Positions 34,841 through 46,131 of a DNA stretch of 64,000 nt are shown one piece after another (the stretch's first letter is position 1; each line of letters starts with the position of its first letter). Source of the DNA: Siphonodentalium dalli (Eukaryota > Mollusca > Scaphopoda > Gadilida > Siphonodentaliidae). Location: assembly GCA_032622095.1 (NCBI GenBank), contig CP136067.1, positions 60,400,893-60,464,892 of the forward strand, read 5' to 3'. Below the pieces are notes generated by a model that was not told the DNA's origin, searched no databases, and saw only the letters and a list, made by a program, of their open reading frames with translations. A program made the translations under genes and the position numbers.

Positions 34841-37024
34841 AGCTCACCTGAAACAATATATTTCAAATGCATCTTCTAAAAATCTACATCTTCATTACTA
34901 GACTTTTCTCAACGGATTTTTTTTTATCATGACCATCTTTTTCAGCTGGAAGAACACTGTTTTCTGACACATATATATATAAAAAAGTAAAATATTTCAC
35001 AACTGGGATTTCATTGTTTTTTTTTTGTGCAGATGACAAATGTTAGGGGCTATATAAAAGTGCCAGTTCAGTATCGGGAGCCACTGTTTCTCAGAAATCA
35101 CTACTGCATTTCAGCTGCTTTCTATATCTTCTGCTGTCCTTTGATTCTTTGCTCGTCGCTGATTACACTTTCTAAATTTATACAAATCTGTGCTTGATGA
35201 TAAACTGTAGATAAACTGCTATTTATACGAGTAGTACCGTAATGTGTAATATATTTCTGTTTATTTCATAGATTTAGATATATTTCGCTTCTTTTTCAGC
35301 AATATTTTACAGCACAAGTTGTATGAATCGATCCCCGTTATAATCCCATCTTTCTTTTCTTTTAAAATTGCATTGAGCTTCTTATTCTAAAAGTGTGGGT
35401 AAAATTCATCATAACCGCATGACTGATATTGTCACTTCTGTCACATTAAAACATGACTGGCATCACCCCTTTGTTCATCGAGTCCAGCTTATAGGATAAT
35501 GGATGGTTATTGTTGAGATCGTACATTATTTTACAAACAACGATCCATTATTTTAATAATGGACGCTCAAAATCCAAATTATTGAACAGTTATTTTATTG
35601 CATGCATGAAGCTATCTAGACAACTATTTTCAAGTATAATATCAATATCAAACTGATAAATAGCTAGAAACATAACAGAAGGGATATACATATAGACCCT
35701 CATCACTCGGGTGGGGGGGGGGGGGTGTCTAACTTCAAATTTCAGGCATCTTGTTTCACGTAGGCATTTAATGTTCAACTTCTAAAATTTATCGAATCTA
35801 ATTCCGTTCCCGGGTGGCATGTTGTAACACCCCTCATGACAAAACCTAAACTAATATAGTAATCTACATGCAAATGTAGTCCTTTGATCTTCAGTATAAT
35901 GATCTGAACCTTACAAGGTCGGCAAATCTTCGATTAGGCATACAGTGCGCACAAATCAGTCATTCAATTTATAATTCTCCACCAATTGCCGAAATGTAAG
36001 GGCAAAACTTGGAGGATATTGGTTAAATCTATCGCAGAAGGAGCTCATTGTCGGTACGTCATGTTCATTCAACAGTCGGAAAGGCCTGTCCATTATGTAA
36101 AGATCTCACGCCATACGTGTAGCCAATGAGTGGGTAGATAGGGCCGAACACATGGTACAACTTAGGTTCTTGACCCAATTTCGTGTAAATCAATTCTGAT
36201 CACAGGTGATGCTTCAAAAAAATGGGACTTGGCCATGTTTTCAGTTTTATAATAGGTTGAAACACTACATTATTTCAGCCATTATCCTGCACATAGCACT
36301 ACAAACAACCAGTGTTGTTGATACAGCAAAAATTCATGTATGCAGTCAGCAAGCTATGGTGTTTATGTATATAACGTACTTTTAACTAATTAACCCAAGA
36401 TAATACCAAAAATATGTTTCATTAGGAAACAATTAAAGATATTTTGAATATAATAACGAAAGCAATGGATCAAATTCCATAAGACGACTGACTAACTGTT
36501 GATATGGTATGAGATACATATTTCTGTCCAATCATGTCGATAATACTCTGCCTTACTCTGAAGTACTGCATCATCTCAATTTTACATGATATCTTATAAA
36601 AAAGAATAATGTTGCTTGTGGTAACTAGGAAGAAATACTATGTCTTGAACTTATAGTGTTACACTTTTTTCCAATTCAAGTGAATAAAACAATGTTTTAA
36701 AGGCCAACTTAAAATTATATTATAGATTCATCAAATTATATTTGACATCCCTTTGGATACAAAAAGTTCTAAAACATAGATGTGCTGACGTTATTCGGTC
36801 AAAAGAGAACCGAACGAGAAGAAAATTGATATTGTATTGTCGAGGAATTGATCATTGTTCTGAGCTCCACTGTAGAGTTTTTTTTATCTTGAGGGTGTTT
36901 GTTAAAAATTTCCGAGCGTCGCCGAAAGTTTTAGCCGATGTTCGGAATCGGCTTAATTAGATAAGACATGTGATAGATGCTACACATATTGCATTTGCAC
37001 AACAGAAACGTTGTATATTACGCT
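34841..37024 (+). other. CSTPP1 last intron, nothing recognised
   Basis: AT-rich unique sequence with poly(T) runs and a G run at 35710-35724. Open frames at 35590-35778 and 36742-36960 show no known features. Confidence 0.5.
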
Positions 37025-37695
37025 TACTGTATACACCCGTCAGTAAGCCCGGGGGGCTCGTGCATGTTTTTGCTCAAAAAGTGGGTACTGGGCTTACCCA
37101 CGAGGACCGCCCCGTGCAAAAATTCAGTTGGTGTAAACATATTTTATTCCAATCAAAATAATAACATATTTAAACATTTGACAAACATTTGACAGTAAAG
37201 TAGAATAATATAAGTGATCGATCGATTGGAAAGGGGATTAAACAACAAGCCCCAGGGCTTTTATTAAGTTTGCTCCCCATTTGTTTCACGCCCGCTCTTC
37301 ATTAAGTGTATAGAGGGGGGGGGGGTCGGACGGGAAGGAATGAAAATATTATAATTATAGTAATAATGATGTCGTAAGAAGCAGAGAGAGAGATATATAT
37401 AGTGACAGAGATAGATAGAGAGGACCAGAGAGAGAGAGACATAAAGTGGATGAGATGCTGGAAGAGGGGACAGCGGTGAGGAGTTTTCAATAATTCAGTT
37501 GGGTTGTTGCGTAATAATAATGATGCTCGTCTATAGTATTCTTTGTGCGTCAGGTGCCTTGGGAGGGGGTCAATCGCAGCTATTAATTGGTTACATCCGT
37601 CAATAAGTAGTTAAACATGTATAGTGGGAAATATCATGCTGCCGCATAACTCGACCGGAATCCAAAGCAATTCGTTATCCGTACATGTGATAGAA

Positions 37696-38600
37696 TCATG
37701 GGAATCTTTTTGTTCTCATGTTATATGTCTGTACAGCATTAAATATTTGTTTGTTTTCGCGAAGGCTAAGCTCCCTTGATCCGCGCAATGGAGTGTTCTC
37801 AGATAGGGCAACATTTGGTAGGGAGTCATATAGTTCTCTTCTGGGCTCTTGATAAAATGTACATTCAAAGAGATAATGGTAAGTCATCTCAAGTTCCCCA
37901 CATATAGACAGAAGGGGAATTTTTTTACATGATTATCTGTCAGGTCACCACTCAGGTGGCTACAGTTCAGTCTTAATCGGGTATGAAGGATATGAGATTT
38001 ACGGCATTTACTATGATAAAAGTGGGCAGGTGGACGCATAGTGTCACTGTTGAGTTCCTTTTTGAAGTCTTCGATTGTACTGCTGCCCTTTGTAGATTCC
38101 GGTAGTTTGTTCCATTCAGTAATTGCCGATGGTAAGAACGAATCCATATAATAGTCATAGTTAATATTCGAGGGTAGTCTTAAGTGTTCAAATCTGAAGT
38201 TATATCTGGATTGGTCGTACATAGTTTCTTAAGATTGATGGGGCAGTTCCGCGTATCATTTAAAAAAATTGGCACAGCTTGTGTTTTCTACGACGTGAGG
38301 AGAGGAGTTCCCAGCCAGTTTCTGATATAAGATGCACGTTACTCGTACTGATGGTTGCACCTGTTACTATTTGTGCCATTTCGTATTGGACCTTTTCAAT
38401 GTCATTACTAAGATAATCAGCGCAGTTATCCCAAACAGCGGAGGCATATTCTAGTATTGGTCGGATAAATGTATAATGTATTTTTTCAAGCGTTACTCTG
38501 CTTAGCCTGTAATTCTAGATTTACTCGACTCCATGCCTTGTCAAGCATATATCTGATGTTAGCCTTCAGGTGCCAACCTACCATCATGTTTTATTCCAAT
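37696..38600 (-). pseudogene. LINE (non-LTR retrotransposon) reverse transcriptase C-terminus, truncated
   Basis: On the minus strand, the frame from about 38520 down reads FIRPILEYASAVWDNCADYL and GWELLSSRRRKHKL, then a stop. The 37884-38222 frame reads DSFLPSAITEWNKLPE and HTRLRLNCSHL. After a frameshift at about 37885 comes CGELEMTYHYLFEC, the CxCG..H....C-type motif at the end of such ORF2 proteins. The order matches the end of Jockey/CR1-type ORF2. The polymerase core and endonuclease are missing (5' truncation near 38600) and at least one stop and two frame changes make it dead. Confidence 0.88.
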
Positions 38601-39301
38601 ACCATATTTTTGTATTGAATAAACATAATAATGTGTTTTATTTATATTATTAAGAAGATAAAATCACAGGGTAATAACCAGAAACAGTGAGACAGATCTA
38701 CACATTTGGGGTCAATTTAAATAAGGATTTTTGAATTAATTTGTATTAAACACAATAGGGTTGTATGATGAGTTCACAAGTTAATTTAGTTACACTAATG
38801 CTTCCTAATCAAGTTAATTCTTATAAAAACACAACAGTGTGATGCAGGTGAACTTACTTCTGCATTATCAAAGGATCCTACAAAAACATCAAGTCATTGC
38901 TCCACATCCCATTGGATTTTCTCTGATAGAGGTGTGAACAATAAGTGACACATCCTTTGATTTTATTGATTTAATACCTCGTTGACTGACCCAACAACTA
39001 AGAATAGAATAAGATGTGTATAATTCACAACAATATTAACACAAGTGTATACTATTATACATCTTTATTATTTAAGAAAAACAACTGGAAAAAATAATAA
39101 AAGCACAGATGTGTATCTTCTCCTATTCTGCAGGATAGAAAGACATGATTGTATTCACTTTCCAAATGCTCAAAAATGGGGGTGGGCTTATCTATGAGGA
39201 CCACCCCATGTTTTGTTTAGGGTAAAAACATGTCGAGTTAACTGTGACTAAATCCAGAGCAATCTGAACCGCACTGGGTTATTGCATACCGCCGACCGCT
39301 A

Positions 39302-39341
39302 GCGTTAGTTAATTAGACAGCGCTGTCTAATTAACTAACGC
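39302..39341. repeat. Perfect 40-bp palindrome
   Basis: 'gcgttagttaattagacagc' followed directly by its own reverse complement, with no spacer, within a GC-richer patch flanked by 'ccgccgaccgcta' and 'gacggccggtgccgg'. It lies in the candidate composite element. Confidence 0.92.
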
Positions 39342-39877
39342 TGACGGCCGGTGCCGGTAATCACAGTGACAACACAGCTCGTATGTTTACCCTTTAAGGC
39401 TTGTTATACTAATTAATTTGCAGTCAGCTGCTTAGATATGTCTTCATAAGCAATGTATATCACGTTTCAAATTTCATTTTTTTAATTTTAAAATTTAATT
39501 AATTTTTTTTTTTTTTTTTACATTTTTAGATCCTCAGTCCAGCCTAATATACACCATAAAACTGTCTTTTTCATTGCAAGTTTATAATTTTAAATTTTAA
39601 ATTCAAAGTTTAACTTTAAAAAAATTTTAATTTAATTTTTATGATTTAAAAAAAAACCTGAATCTGAAATGATAAATAAACGAAATTAAAAGTTTTAAAA
39701 CCTAACTTACATTTAAAAAGGAAGACAGGTAGCAAGACACTCTTTTTAGGTATGGTAACTGGTAGCAAACTAATCTTCCGAAAATTTTCTGAGTTTTCTC
39801 CGCCTAAACTCAGCTATAATATTTTGGTCGGCATCTATGAACCGACAAAATAGGAACCAAACAAATATACCGTGCCA

Positions 39878-40842
39878 GTATAAGAAGTATTAAATAGTTT
39901 GCCGATGACTGTGAATATCCGAACCGCACCCAGGTCTGGTAAATTGATAATAAATCAAAGTTCCCGTGGATATATTTTCGATTGGAAAACGGCTATATGT
40001 CGGGAGAATATAGCTCTATAATATCCAATAAATAGAATCATATGCTGTGACTTAATATTTCAAGATATAACGGTTTCAAAGTGAAACGTTCTGACAGCCA
40101 CGCGAGCCTTGTGTATAAGAAGTATTAAATAGTTTGCCGATGACTGTGAATATCCGAACCGCACCCACACCCAGGTCTGGTAAATTGAAAATAAATCAAA
40201 GTTCCTGTGCATATATTTTCGATTGGAAAACGGCTATATGTCGGGAGAATATAGCTCTATAATATCCAATAAATAGAATCATATGCTGTGACTTAATATT
40301 TCAAGATATAACGGTTTCAAAGTGAAACGTTCTGACAGCCACGCGAGCCTTGTGTATAAGTATTAAATAGTTTGCCGATTACTGTGAATATCCGAACCGC
40401 ACCCACACCCAGGTCTGGTAAATTGAAAATAAATCAAAGTTCCCGTGGATATATTTTCGATTCGAAAACGGCTATATGTCGGGAGAATATAGCTCTATAA
40501 TATCCAATAAATAGAATCATATGCTGTGACTTAATATTTCAAGATATAACGGTTTCAAAGTGAAACGTTCTGACAGCCACGCGAGCATTGTGTATAAGAA
40601 GTATTAAATAGTTTGCCGATGACTGTGAATATCCGAACCGCACCCACACCCAGGTCTGGTAAATTGAAAATAAATCAAAGTTCCCGTGCATATATTTTCG
40701 ATTGGAAAACGGCTATATGTCGGGAGAATATAGCTCTATAATATCCAATAAAGATATTCATATAGGTTGACTAAATATTTCACGATATAGCGGTTTCGGA
40801 GTGAAGCTTTCTGGGCAGCCGCGCGAGCCTTTGGTATAATAA
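39878..40842 (+). repeat. 240-bp satellite, block 1 (4 units)
   Basis: Units start 'gtataagaagtattaaatag' (or 'gtataagtattaaatag') at 39878, 40113, 40354 and 40592. Each contains 'ccgaaccgcacccacaccca', 'ggctatatgtcgggagaata' and 'acggtttcaaagtgaaacgt'. The fourth unit changes at about 40752 into a diverged tail ('gatattcatataggttgact') that leads into the linker segment. Confidence 0.93.
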
Positions 40843-41354
40843 GTCTGTCCGCACCCACACCCAGCATTTCGTTCTTGCTCCATTAAAAAAGAAGTCTGTG
40901 TGACAGGCTAATTACCTTACGCCATATTAAAAATAGCTTTACCAGGCCCAGTCCGTCGGCGGTAAATCAAAGGTTATGTCGCCGCAGTCTGCTGTCTGGC
41001 ATGTGGGTAAGTTACGTAATCATGTGACACATCGAAAAATAAGCTGATACTATATATCGCTTTTTGTTTATTTCATTAAACTTCAGCTTTTGACAAAAAC
41101 GAAATGTACCAAGTGTATAATTGGAATCCGCGGTTGTGGTTTGATACTTCAATGGCTCGAATCCGTTGATAAATACGGAAATTACCCATGTGCATGTATA
41201 AATAAAAATATAATCTACACCCGAAATTAGAAAGAACTGAATTCATACAATTAGCGATAAAAACATGTTCATGCACGATCGTTTTCGCATTGTTTATAGG
41301 AAATACATGGTTTTGGGTTCCGTTTGCATTGAACGAACTAAAGCGTTAAATTGT
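40752..41354 (+). repeat. Linker segment copy 1 of the satellite higher-order repeat
   Basis: About 600 bp that recurs almost unchanged at 42957-43566, including 'tccgtcggcggtaaatcaaa' and a 66-codon minus-strand frame (41076-41276) identical in translation in both copies. That frame has no recognisable domain. The two copies with their satellite blocks form one tandem duplication. Confidence 0.88.
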
Positions 41355-41360
41355 CGTTGT

Positions 41361-42956
41361 GTATAAGAAGAATTAAATAGTTTGCCGATGACTGTGAATA
41401 TCCGAACCGCACCCACACCCAGATCTGGTAAATTGAAAATAAATCAAAGTTCCCGTGCATATATTTTCGATTGGAAAACGGCTATATGTCGGGAGAATAT
41501 AGCTCTATAATATCCAATAAATAGAATCATATGCTGTGACTTAATATTTCAAGATATAACGGTTTCAAAGTGAAACGTTCTGACAGCCACGCGAGCCTTG
41601 TGTATAAGTATTAAATAGTTTGCCGATGACTGTGAATATCCGAACCGCACCCACACCCAGGTCTGGTAAATTGAAAATAAATCAAAGTTCCCGTGGATAT
41701 ATTTTCGATTCAAAAACGGCTATATGTCGGGAGAATATAGCTCTATAATATCCAATAAATAGAATCATATGCTGTGACTTAATATTTCAAGATATAACGG
41801 TTTCAAAGTGAAACGTTCTGACAGCCACGCGAGCCTTGTGTATAAGAAGTATTAAATAGTTTGCCGATGACTGTGAATATCCGAACCGCACCCACACCCA
41901 GGTCTGGTAAATTGAAAATAAATCAAAGGTCCCGTGCATATATTTTCGATTGGAAAACGGCTATATGTCGGGAGAATATAGCTCTATAATATCCAATAAA
42001 TAGAATCATATGCTGTGACTTAATATTTCAAGATATAACGGTTTCAAAGTGAAACGTTCTGACAGCCACGCGAGCCTTGTGTATAAGAAGTATTAAATAG
42101 TTTGCCGATGACTGAATATCCGAACCGCACCCACACCCAGGTCTGGTAAATTGAAAATAAATCAAAGTTCCCGTGGATATATTTTCGATTGGAAAACGGC
42201 TATATGTCGGGAGAATATAGCTCTATAATATCCAATAAATAGAATCATATGCTGTGACTTAATATTTCAAGATATAACGGTTTCAAAGTGAAACGTTCTG
42301 ACAGCCACGCGAGCCTTGTGTATAAGAAGTATTAAATAGTTTGCCGATGACTGAATATCCGAACCGCACCCACACCCAGGTCTGGTAAATTGAAAATAAA
42401 TCAAAGTTCCCGTGCATATATTTTCGATTGGAAAATGGCTATATGTCGGGAGAATATAGCTCTATAATATCCAATAAATAGAATCATATGCTGTGACTTA
42501 ATATTTCAAGATATAACGGTTTCAAAGTGAAACGTTCTGACAGCCACGCGAGCCTTGTGTATAAGTATTAAATAGTTTGCCGATGACTGTGAATATCCGA
42601 ACCGCACCCACACCCAGGTCTGGTAAATTGAAAATAAATCAAAGTTCCCGTGGATATATTTTCGATTCGAAAACGGCTATATGTCGGGAGAATATAGCTC
42701 TATAATATCCAATAAATAGAATCATATGCTGTGACTTAATATTTCAAGATATAACGGTTTCAAAGTGAAACGTTCTGACAGCCACGCGAGCCTTGTGTAT
42801 AAGAAGTATTAAATAGTTTGCCGATGACTGTGAATATCCGAACCGCACCCACACCCAGGTCTGGTAAATTGAAAATAAATCAAAGTTCCCGTGGATATAT
42901 TTTCGATTGTAAAACGGCTATATGTCGGGAGAATATAGCTCTATAATATCCAATAA
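41361..42956 (+). repeat. 240-bp satellite, block 2 (7 units)
   Basis: Unit starts are at 41361, 41602, 41840, 42081, 42320, 42559 and 42797 (spacing 238-241). Unit-to-unit differences are few, such as presence or absence of 'aag' in the start phrase and 'gattggaaaacg' against 'gattcgaaaacg'. The last unit again passes into the diverged tail and the linker. Confidence 0.93.
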
Positions 42957-43566
42957 AGATATTCATATAGGTTGACTAAATATTTCACGATATAGCGGTT
43001 TCGGAGTGAAGCATTCTGGGCAGCCGCGCGAGCCTTTGGTATAATAAGTCTGTCCGCACCCACACCCAGCCTCATTTCGTTCTCGCTCCATTAAAAAAGA
43101 AGTCCGTGTGACAGGCTAATTACCTTACACCATGTTAAAAATAGCTTTACCAGGCCCAGTCCGTCGGCGGTAGATCAAAGGTTATGTCGCCGCAGTCTGC
43201 TGTCTGGCATGTGGGTAAGTTACATAATCATGCGACACATCGAAAAATAAGCTGATACTATATATCGCATTTTTTTTATTTCATTAAACTTCAGCTTTTG
43301 ACAAAAACGAAATGTACCAAGTGTATAATTGGAATCCACGGTTGTGGTTTGAGACTTCAATGGCTCGAATCCGTTGATAAATACGGAAATTACCCATGTG
43401 CATGTATAAATAAAAATATAATCTACACCCGAAATTAGAAAGAACTGAATTCATACAATTAGCGATAAAAACATGTTCATGCACGATCGTTTTCGCATTG
43501 TTTATAGGAAATACATGGTTTTGGGTTCCGTTTGCATTGAACGAACTAAAGCGTTAAATTGTCGTT
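42957..43566 (+). repeat. Linker segment copy 2 of the satellite higher-order repeat
   Basis: Nearly identical to 40752-41354, with only scattered changes (e.g. 'gtagatcaaagg' for 'gtaaatcaaagg'). The match stops at 'taaattgtcgttt'. It includes the identical 66-codon minus-strand frame at 43284-43484. Confidence 0.88.
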
Positions 43567-44084
43567 TTGGAAACTAATTCAATTATATTTTGCTGATTTT
43601 CTAAAAAATATAATTCGTTTGATAACTTTGTTTTGCTGCGTCATAATTTTTGTTATCGTTTTATTGGCTAATTGCAATTCTGTTTTTCCTTTAAAAATAA
43701 CAATACAATTTAACATTTTATACATCGAATAATAAACGGTGATTAATTTGCCAGGGTGCCCTGCCCATGCTCCCACAGGCTGAGATATGAAAGGAATATG
43801 CAGAGCTAATTAATTACTGGTTGTATGCAGGAGTCAGCGTATGGTATAAAGCCAGTGCGGTTCACACCCAGGCGCCGTGCATTAGAGCTGGGAGTATATT
43901 TTAGTCACAGATAACTCGACATGAAAACCCAGACTGGACTTATCTTCGAGGATGGGCTTACGGGTGTATACAGTAATGTTCACAATCAAACAGCTTTTCA
44001 ATCAAATACCATGCGTCAAATGCATAGGCTATACTAACATTGAAACCAAACTTACATATGAGCTGATGTTTCGACTGAAATATA

Positions 44085-44297
44085 CAGTAATGCCCTAAGT
44101 AATCGACTCCTTAAACACAGCAGAATTATGGGTAACTTTTCAGGATTTAGTTGGAAATATGGCTTGTTGCCATTCATCGGAAAGTTCTCCCCGAGAGCTT
44201 TCCGATGAATGGCAACAAGCCATATTTCCGACTAAATCCTGAAAAGTTACCCATAATTCTGCTGTGTTTAAGGAGTCAATTACTTAGGGCATTACTG
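44085..44297. mobile_element. 213-bp TA-target palindromic MITE, copy 2
   Basis: The ends CAGTAATGCCCTAAGTAATC and 'agggcattactg' lie between TA (44083-44084) and TA (44298-44299). Length and sequence match the copy at 3502-3714, with the central region differing ('gaaagttctccccgagagct'). Confidence 0.9.
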
Positions 44298-44299
44298 TA

Positions 44300-45074
44300 G
44301 CATGGCAAATGGAAAACTCTTTATCTTGTCGGTCAAGTCTTCCTGGAAATCTTCTGAGAGTTCTTGGAATTCTTTGTGAATTCCAAGACTGATTTCGCTT
44401 GAAACATTCTGGGATGACAAATAGGGGAAATGTTTCTATGATTTTAGCGATTTTAACGGTTCACATGTTGATGGATTATATTAGTTTAATCCTATTTTAT
44501 ATCATAGATTGTCATTAAAACTGAAAATCGCGGCACTATAAAAAAAATAATCGGTGACTCGAAAATTAAGTGGGCCTTTAATGAATTTTCTGAATTTTAT
44601 CCAATTACTCTGATTAATTGATTGATTACGGATTTACATCTTTGTAGCACTTGAATTCATTTCTTGTACATGATATCATATTTAGTCATGTATTCTGCTT
44701 ATATTACATCAGCATTTGCATTCCATAATGTTTGGAGTTTTGATGCCTGTGTGCTATTTCAGTTAATGTTATCAAGGCATGAGAATATTTTTATAAATTT
44801 ATGAGAGTAGGCCCCATGTTGTTTATATGTGTACATAAAATTATATCATGTAATTCTTGGTTCGTAACTGAAGATGCCACAGGTCAGAAGCTTTCACAAA
44901 AAGTGAGTCTTTTGCTTTGATATTTGTCACAAATTGTGAGGAGTTGACACCTGTTTAGATTTTCTCCAATAAGAAATGCAGTACTTTAAAAAATATTACC
45001 ATGTGACAAACCACCGGCCCACTGGAAAATCTTCTCAGTACACCACTGATTATTTTATTCTCCTTACATTGCAG
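44300..45074 (+). other. CSTPP1 last intron, distal part
   Basis: AT-rich unique sequence closing with the acceptor 'attctccttacattgcag'. A small inverted repeat 'tcttggaattctttgtgaat' / 'ccaaga' lies at about 44362-44388. No exon was recognised. Confidence 0.5.
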
Positions 45075-45291
45075 CCCACGGAAGTCCAAGTCAAGACCTC
45101 TATCTGCTGTAAAACAGCCTTCCAGAGTCAATGTTATCCCCAGCAATGAATCAGTGACAAAGAAAAGGCAGTCTGCAGCAACATCATCGAAACGTGAGAC
45201 TGACAGGAGCAAATCTCATAAATCAAAGACAGCAGCAGATTCGTCTGATGATACAGAGTCATCAGAAACTTCAAGCGAGTCTGATAACTAA
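45075..45291 (+). CDS. CSTPP1: CSTPP1 last coding exon with stop codon
   Basis: After the acceptor 'ccttacattgcag', the first C completes GGC (Gly) with the GG carried from 22260. 71 codons follow, then TAA at 45289-45291. The product is PRKSKSRPLSAVKQPSRVNV, then a Ser/Lys-rich part and an acidic/Ser tail ending SSETSSESDN. Human CSTPP1 likewise ends in a basic stretch followed by an acidic Ser/Glu tail. The region is low complexity and poorly conserved, so the assignment rests on phase, acceptor, and the basic-then-acidic order. Confidence 0.87.
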
Positions 45292-45461
45292 ACTTATCGG
45301 AAACACGAGTGAATCTGATAACTAAACTCATAGGAAACTTTAAGCAAGGCTGATAACTAAACTCATCGGAAACATCAAGCGAATCTGATAACTAAACTCA
45401 TCAGCTGTCAATCGAGTCGGAACTCATCGGAGCTGTCAATCAAGTCTGATAACTGAACTCA
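45259..45461 (+). repeat. 35-bp tandem repeat spanning CSTPP1 stop codon and 3' UTR
   Basis: The last codons and stop (TCATCAGAAACTTCAAGCGA, then GTCTGATAACTAAAC) are followed by five degenerate copies at about 45294, 45331, 45366, 45401 and 45427. Each copy has 'tctgataactaaactcat' or a variant, so most carry a copy of the stop codon. Period is about 35 bp; copy five is shortened to 26 bp. Confidence 0.88.
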
Positions 45462-45501
45462 TGGAGAACAGACTGAGTGTATACAATAATAGATAAATTA
45501 A

Positions 45502-45507
45502 AATAAA
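45502..45507 (+). promoter_or_regulatory. Likely CSTPP1 polyadenylation signal
   Basis: AATAAA lies 211 bp after the stop codon in an A-rich stretch, followed by 'tctgtgtctg'-type T/G-rich sequence. A second AATAAA is at 45608-45613. Which one is used cannot be told from sequence. Confidence 0.6.
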
Positions 45508-45613
45508 AACAATATAAAACACATTCTGTGTCTGAAGCTTTCAACTATGGTCCTGTGAATCAAGGTTTTTCAGTTGAATAGAATCAGGAGTGATATATCA
45601 AATCACGAATAAA

Positions 45614-45861
45614 GTATATCCATGAGACATTGTCGTGAATAGAGGCGGTGATATAAACATGATTTAAGTTAATTTGATTCTGATTGGAAAATTCCTTTCT
45701 CGGTGAATTGAAAGTGAAAAGTGGTAACTTTATCACATTTTATCAAAAAATAAAAGATGCCAAACAATAATTTCTTTCCAAGTTCCAAATTGTTGCAGAA
45801 ATAACATGTATGTGGTAATAACTGGCTTACCCTGTAATATTTTTAATTAGATGGTTATTAG
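45614..45861 (+). other. Intergenic, nothing recognised
   Basis: AT-rich sequence between the CSTPP1 poly(A) signals and the next MITE. Confidence 0.5.
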
Positions 45862-46131
45862 CCCTTTCAGTGCCAAGTCCGATTTTTTTATCAACCCATA
45901 TTTCCTTGATAATTTTTCAAATTTATTGATTATAATAATGTGATACATTGATGGAAAGAGCTCTTACCTTGATCATTTTTCAAATTTATTGATTATAATA
46001 ATGTGATATATTGATGGAAAGAGCTCTAAGAGCTCTTTCCATCATTGTATCACATTATTATAATCAATAAATTTGAAATATGATCAAGGAAATATGGGTT
46101 GATACCAAAATCTGACTTGGCACTGAAAGGG
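45862..46131. mobile_element. piggyBac-type palindromic MITE, CCCTTTCAGTGCCAAG ends
   Basis: It starts CCCTTTCAGTGCCAAGTC and ends with the inverse GACTTGGCACTGAAAGGG. TTAA follows the right end (46132-46135); the left side reads TTAG (45858-45861), probably a mutated copy. The left arm has a tandem duplication of about 62 bp ('ttttcaaatttattgattat', 'ggaaagagctct'), and the right arm is one inverted copy of it, so the RNA would fold into a long hairpin. Confidence 0.85.

Larger units (their letters stand above)
37025..43975. mobile_element. Candidate composite element with TACTGTATACACCCGT ends
   Basis: 'tactgtatacacccgtcagt' plus 'aagccc' at 37025 faces 'gggcttacgggtgtatacag' plus 'ta' at 43956-43975. 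Text at 39165-39290 ('gaggaccaccccatg', 'acatgtcgagttaactgtga', 'gaaccgcactggg') matches both the region after the left end and the inverse of 43850-43950. This suggests long subterminal repeats, of which the left set was split by a roughly 2-kb insertion holding the LINE fragment. The interior is filled by the 240-bp satellite. The overall unit is inference. Confidence 0.45.
1770..45507 (+). other. CSTPP1: CSTPP1 (C11orf49) orthologue, 3' part of gene locus
   Basis: Six exons of one plus-strand gene are visible, each with an AG acceptor and GT donor, and their phases chain without a break (carry 2,1,2,1,2 nt at the five junctions). The joined product is about 245 residues, against about 331 in the human protein as I recall it; the missing N-terminal residues would lie left of position 1. 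Conserved blocks in order are LLSIQEYHSLLTLLCPDFP, LISFSDFIYAFQVQFYYQ, EPVIVPTS, LKEILLSLPRVTFYEFL and an Asp/Glu/Ser-rich end. The family (centriolar satellite-associated tubulin polyglutamylase complex regulator 1) binds the polyglutamylase complex and acts on centrosomal/ciliary microtubules. Introns are 3005, 988, 2638, 13337 and 22814 bp and are packed with transposons. Identification is strong; an extra cassette exon inside the last intron cannot be excluded. Confidence 0.93.

Noticed and set aside
41076-43484. Identical 66-codon minus-strand frames at 41076-41276 and 43284-43484
   Set aside because: Their identity is explained by the recent duplication of the linker segment; no known protein features.
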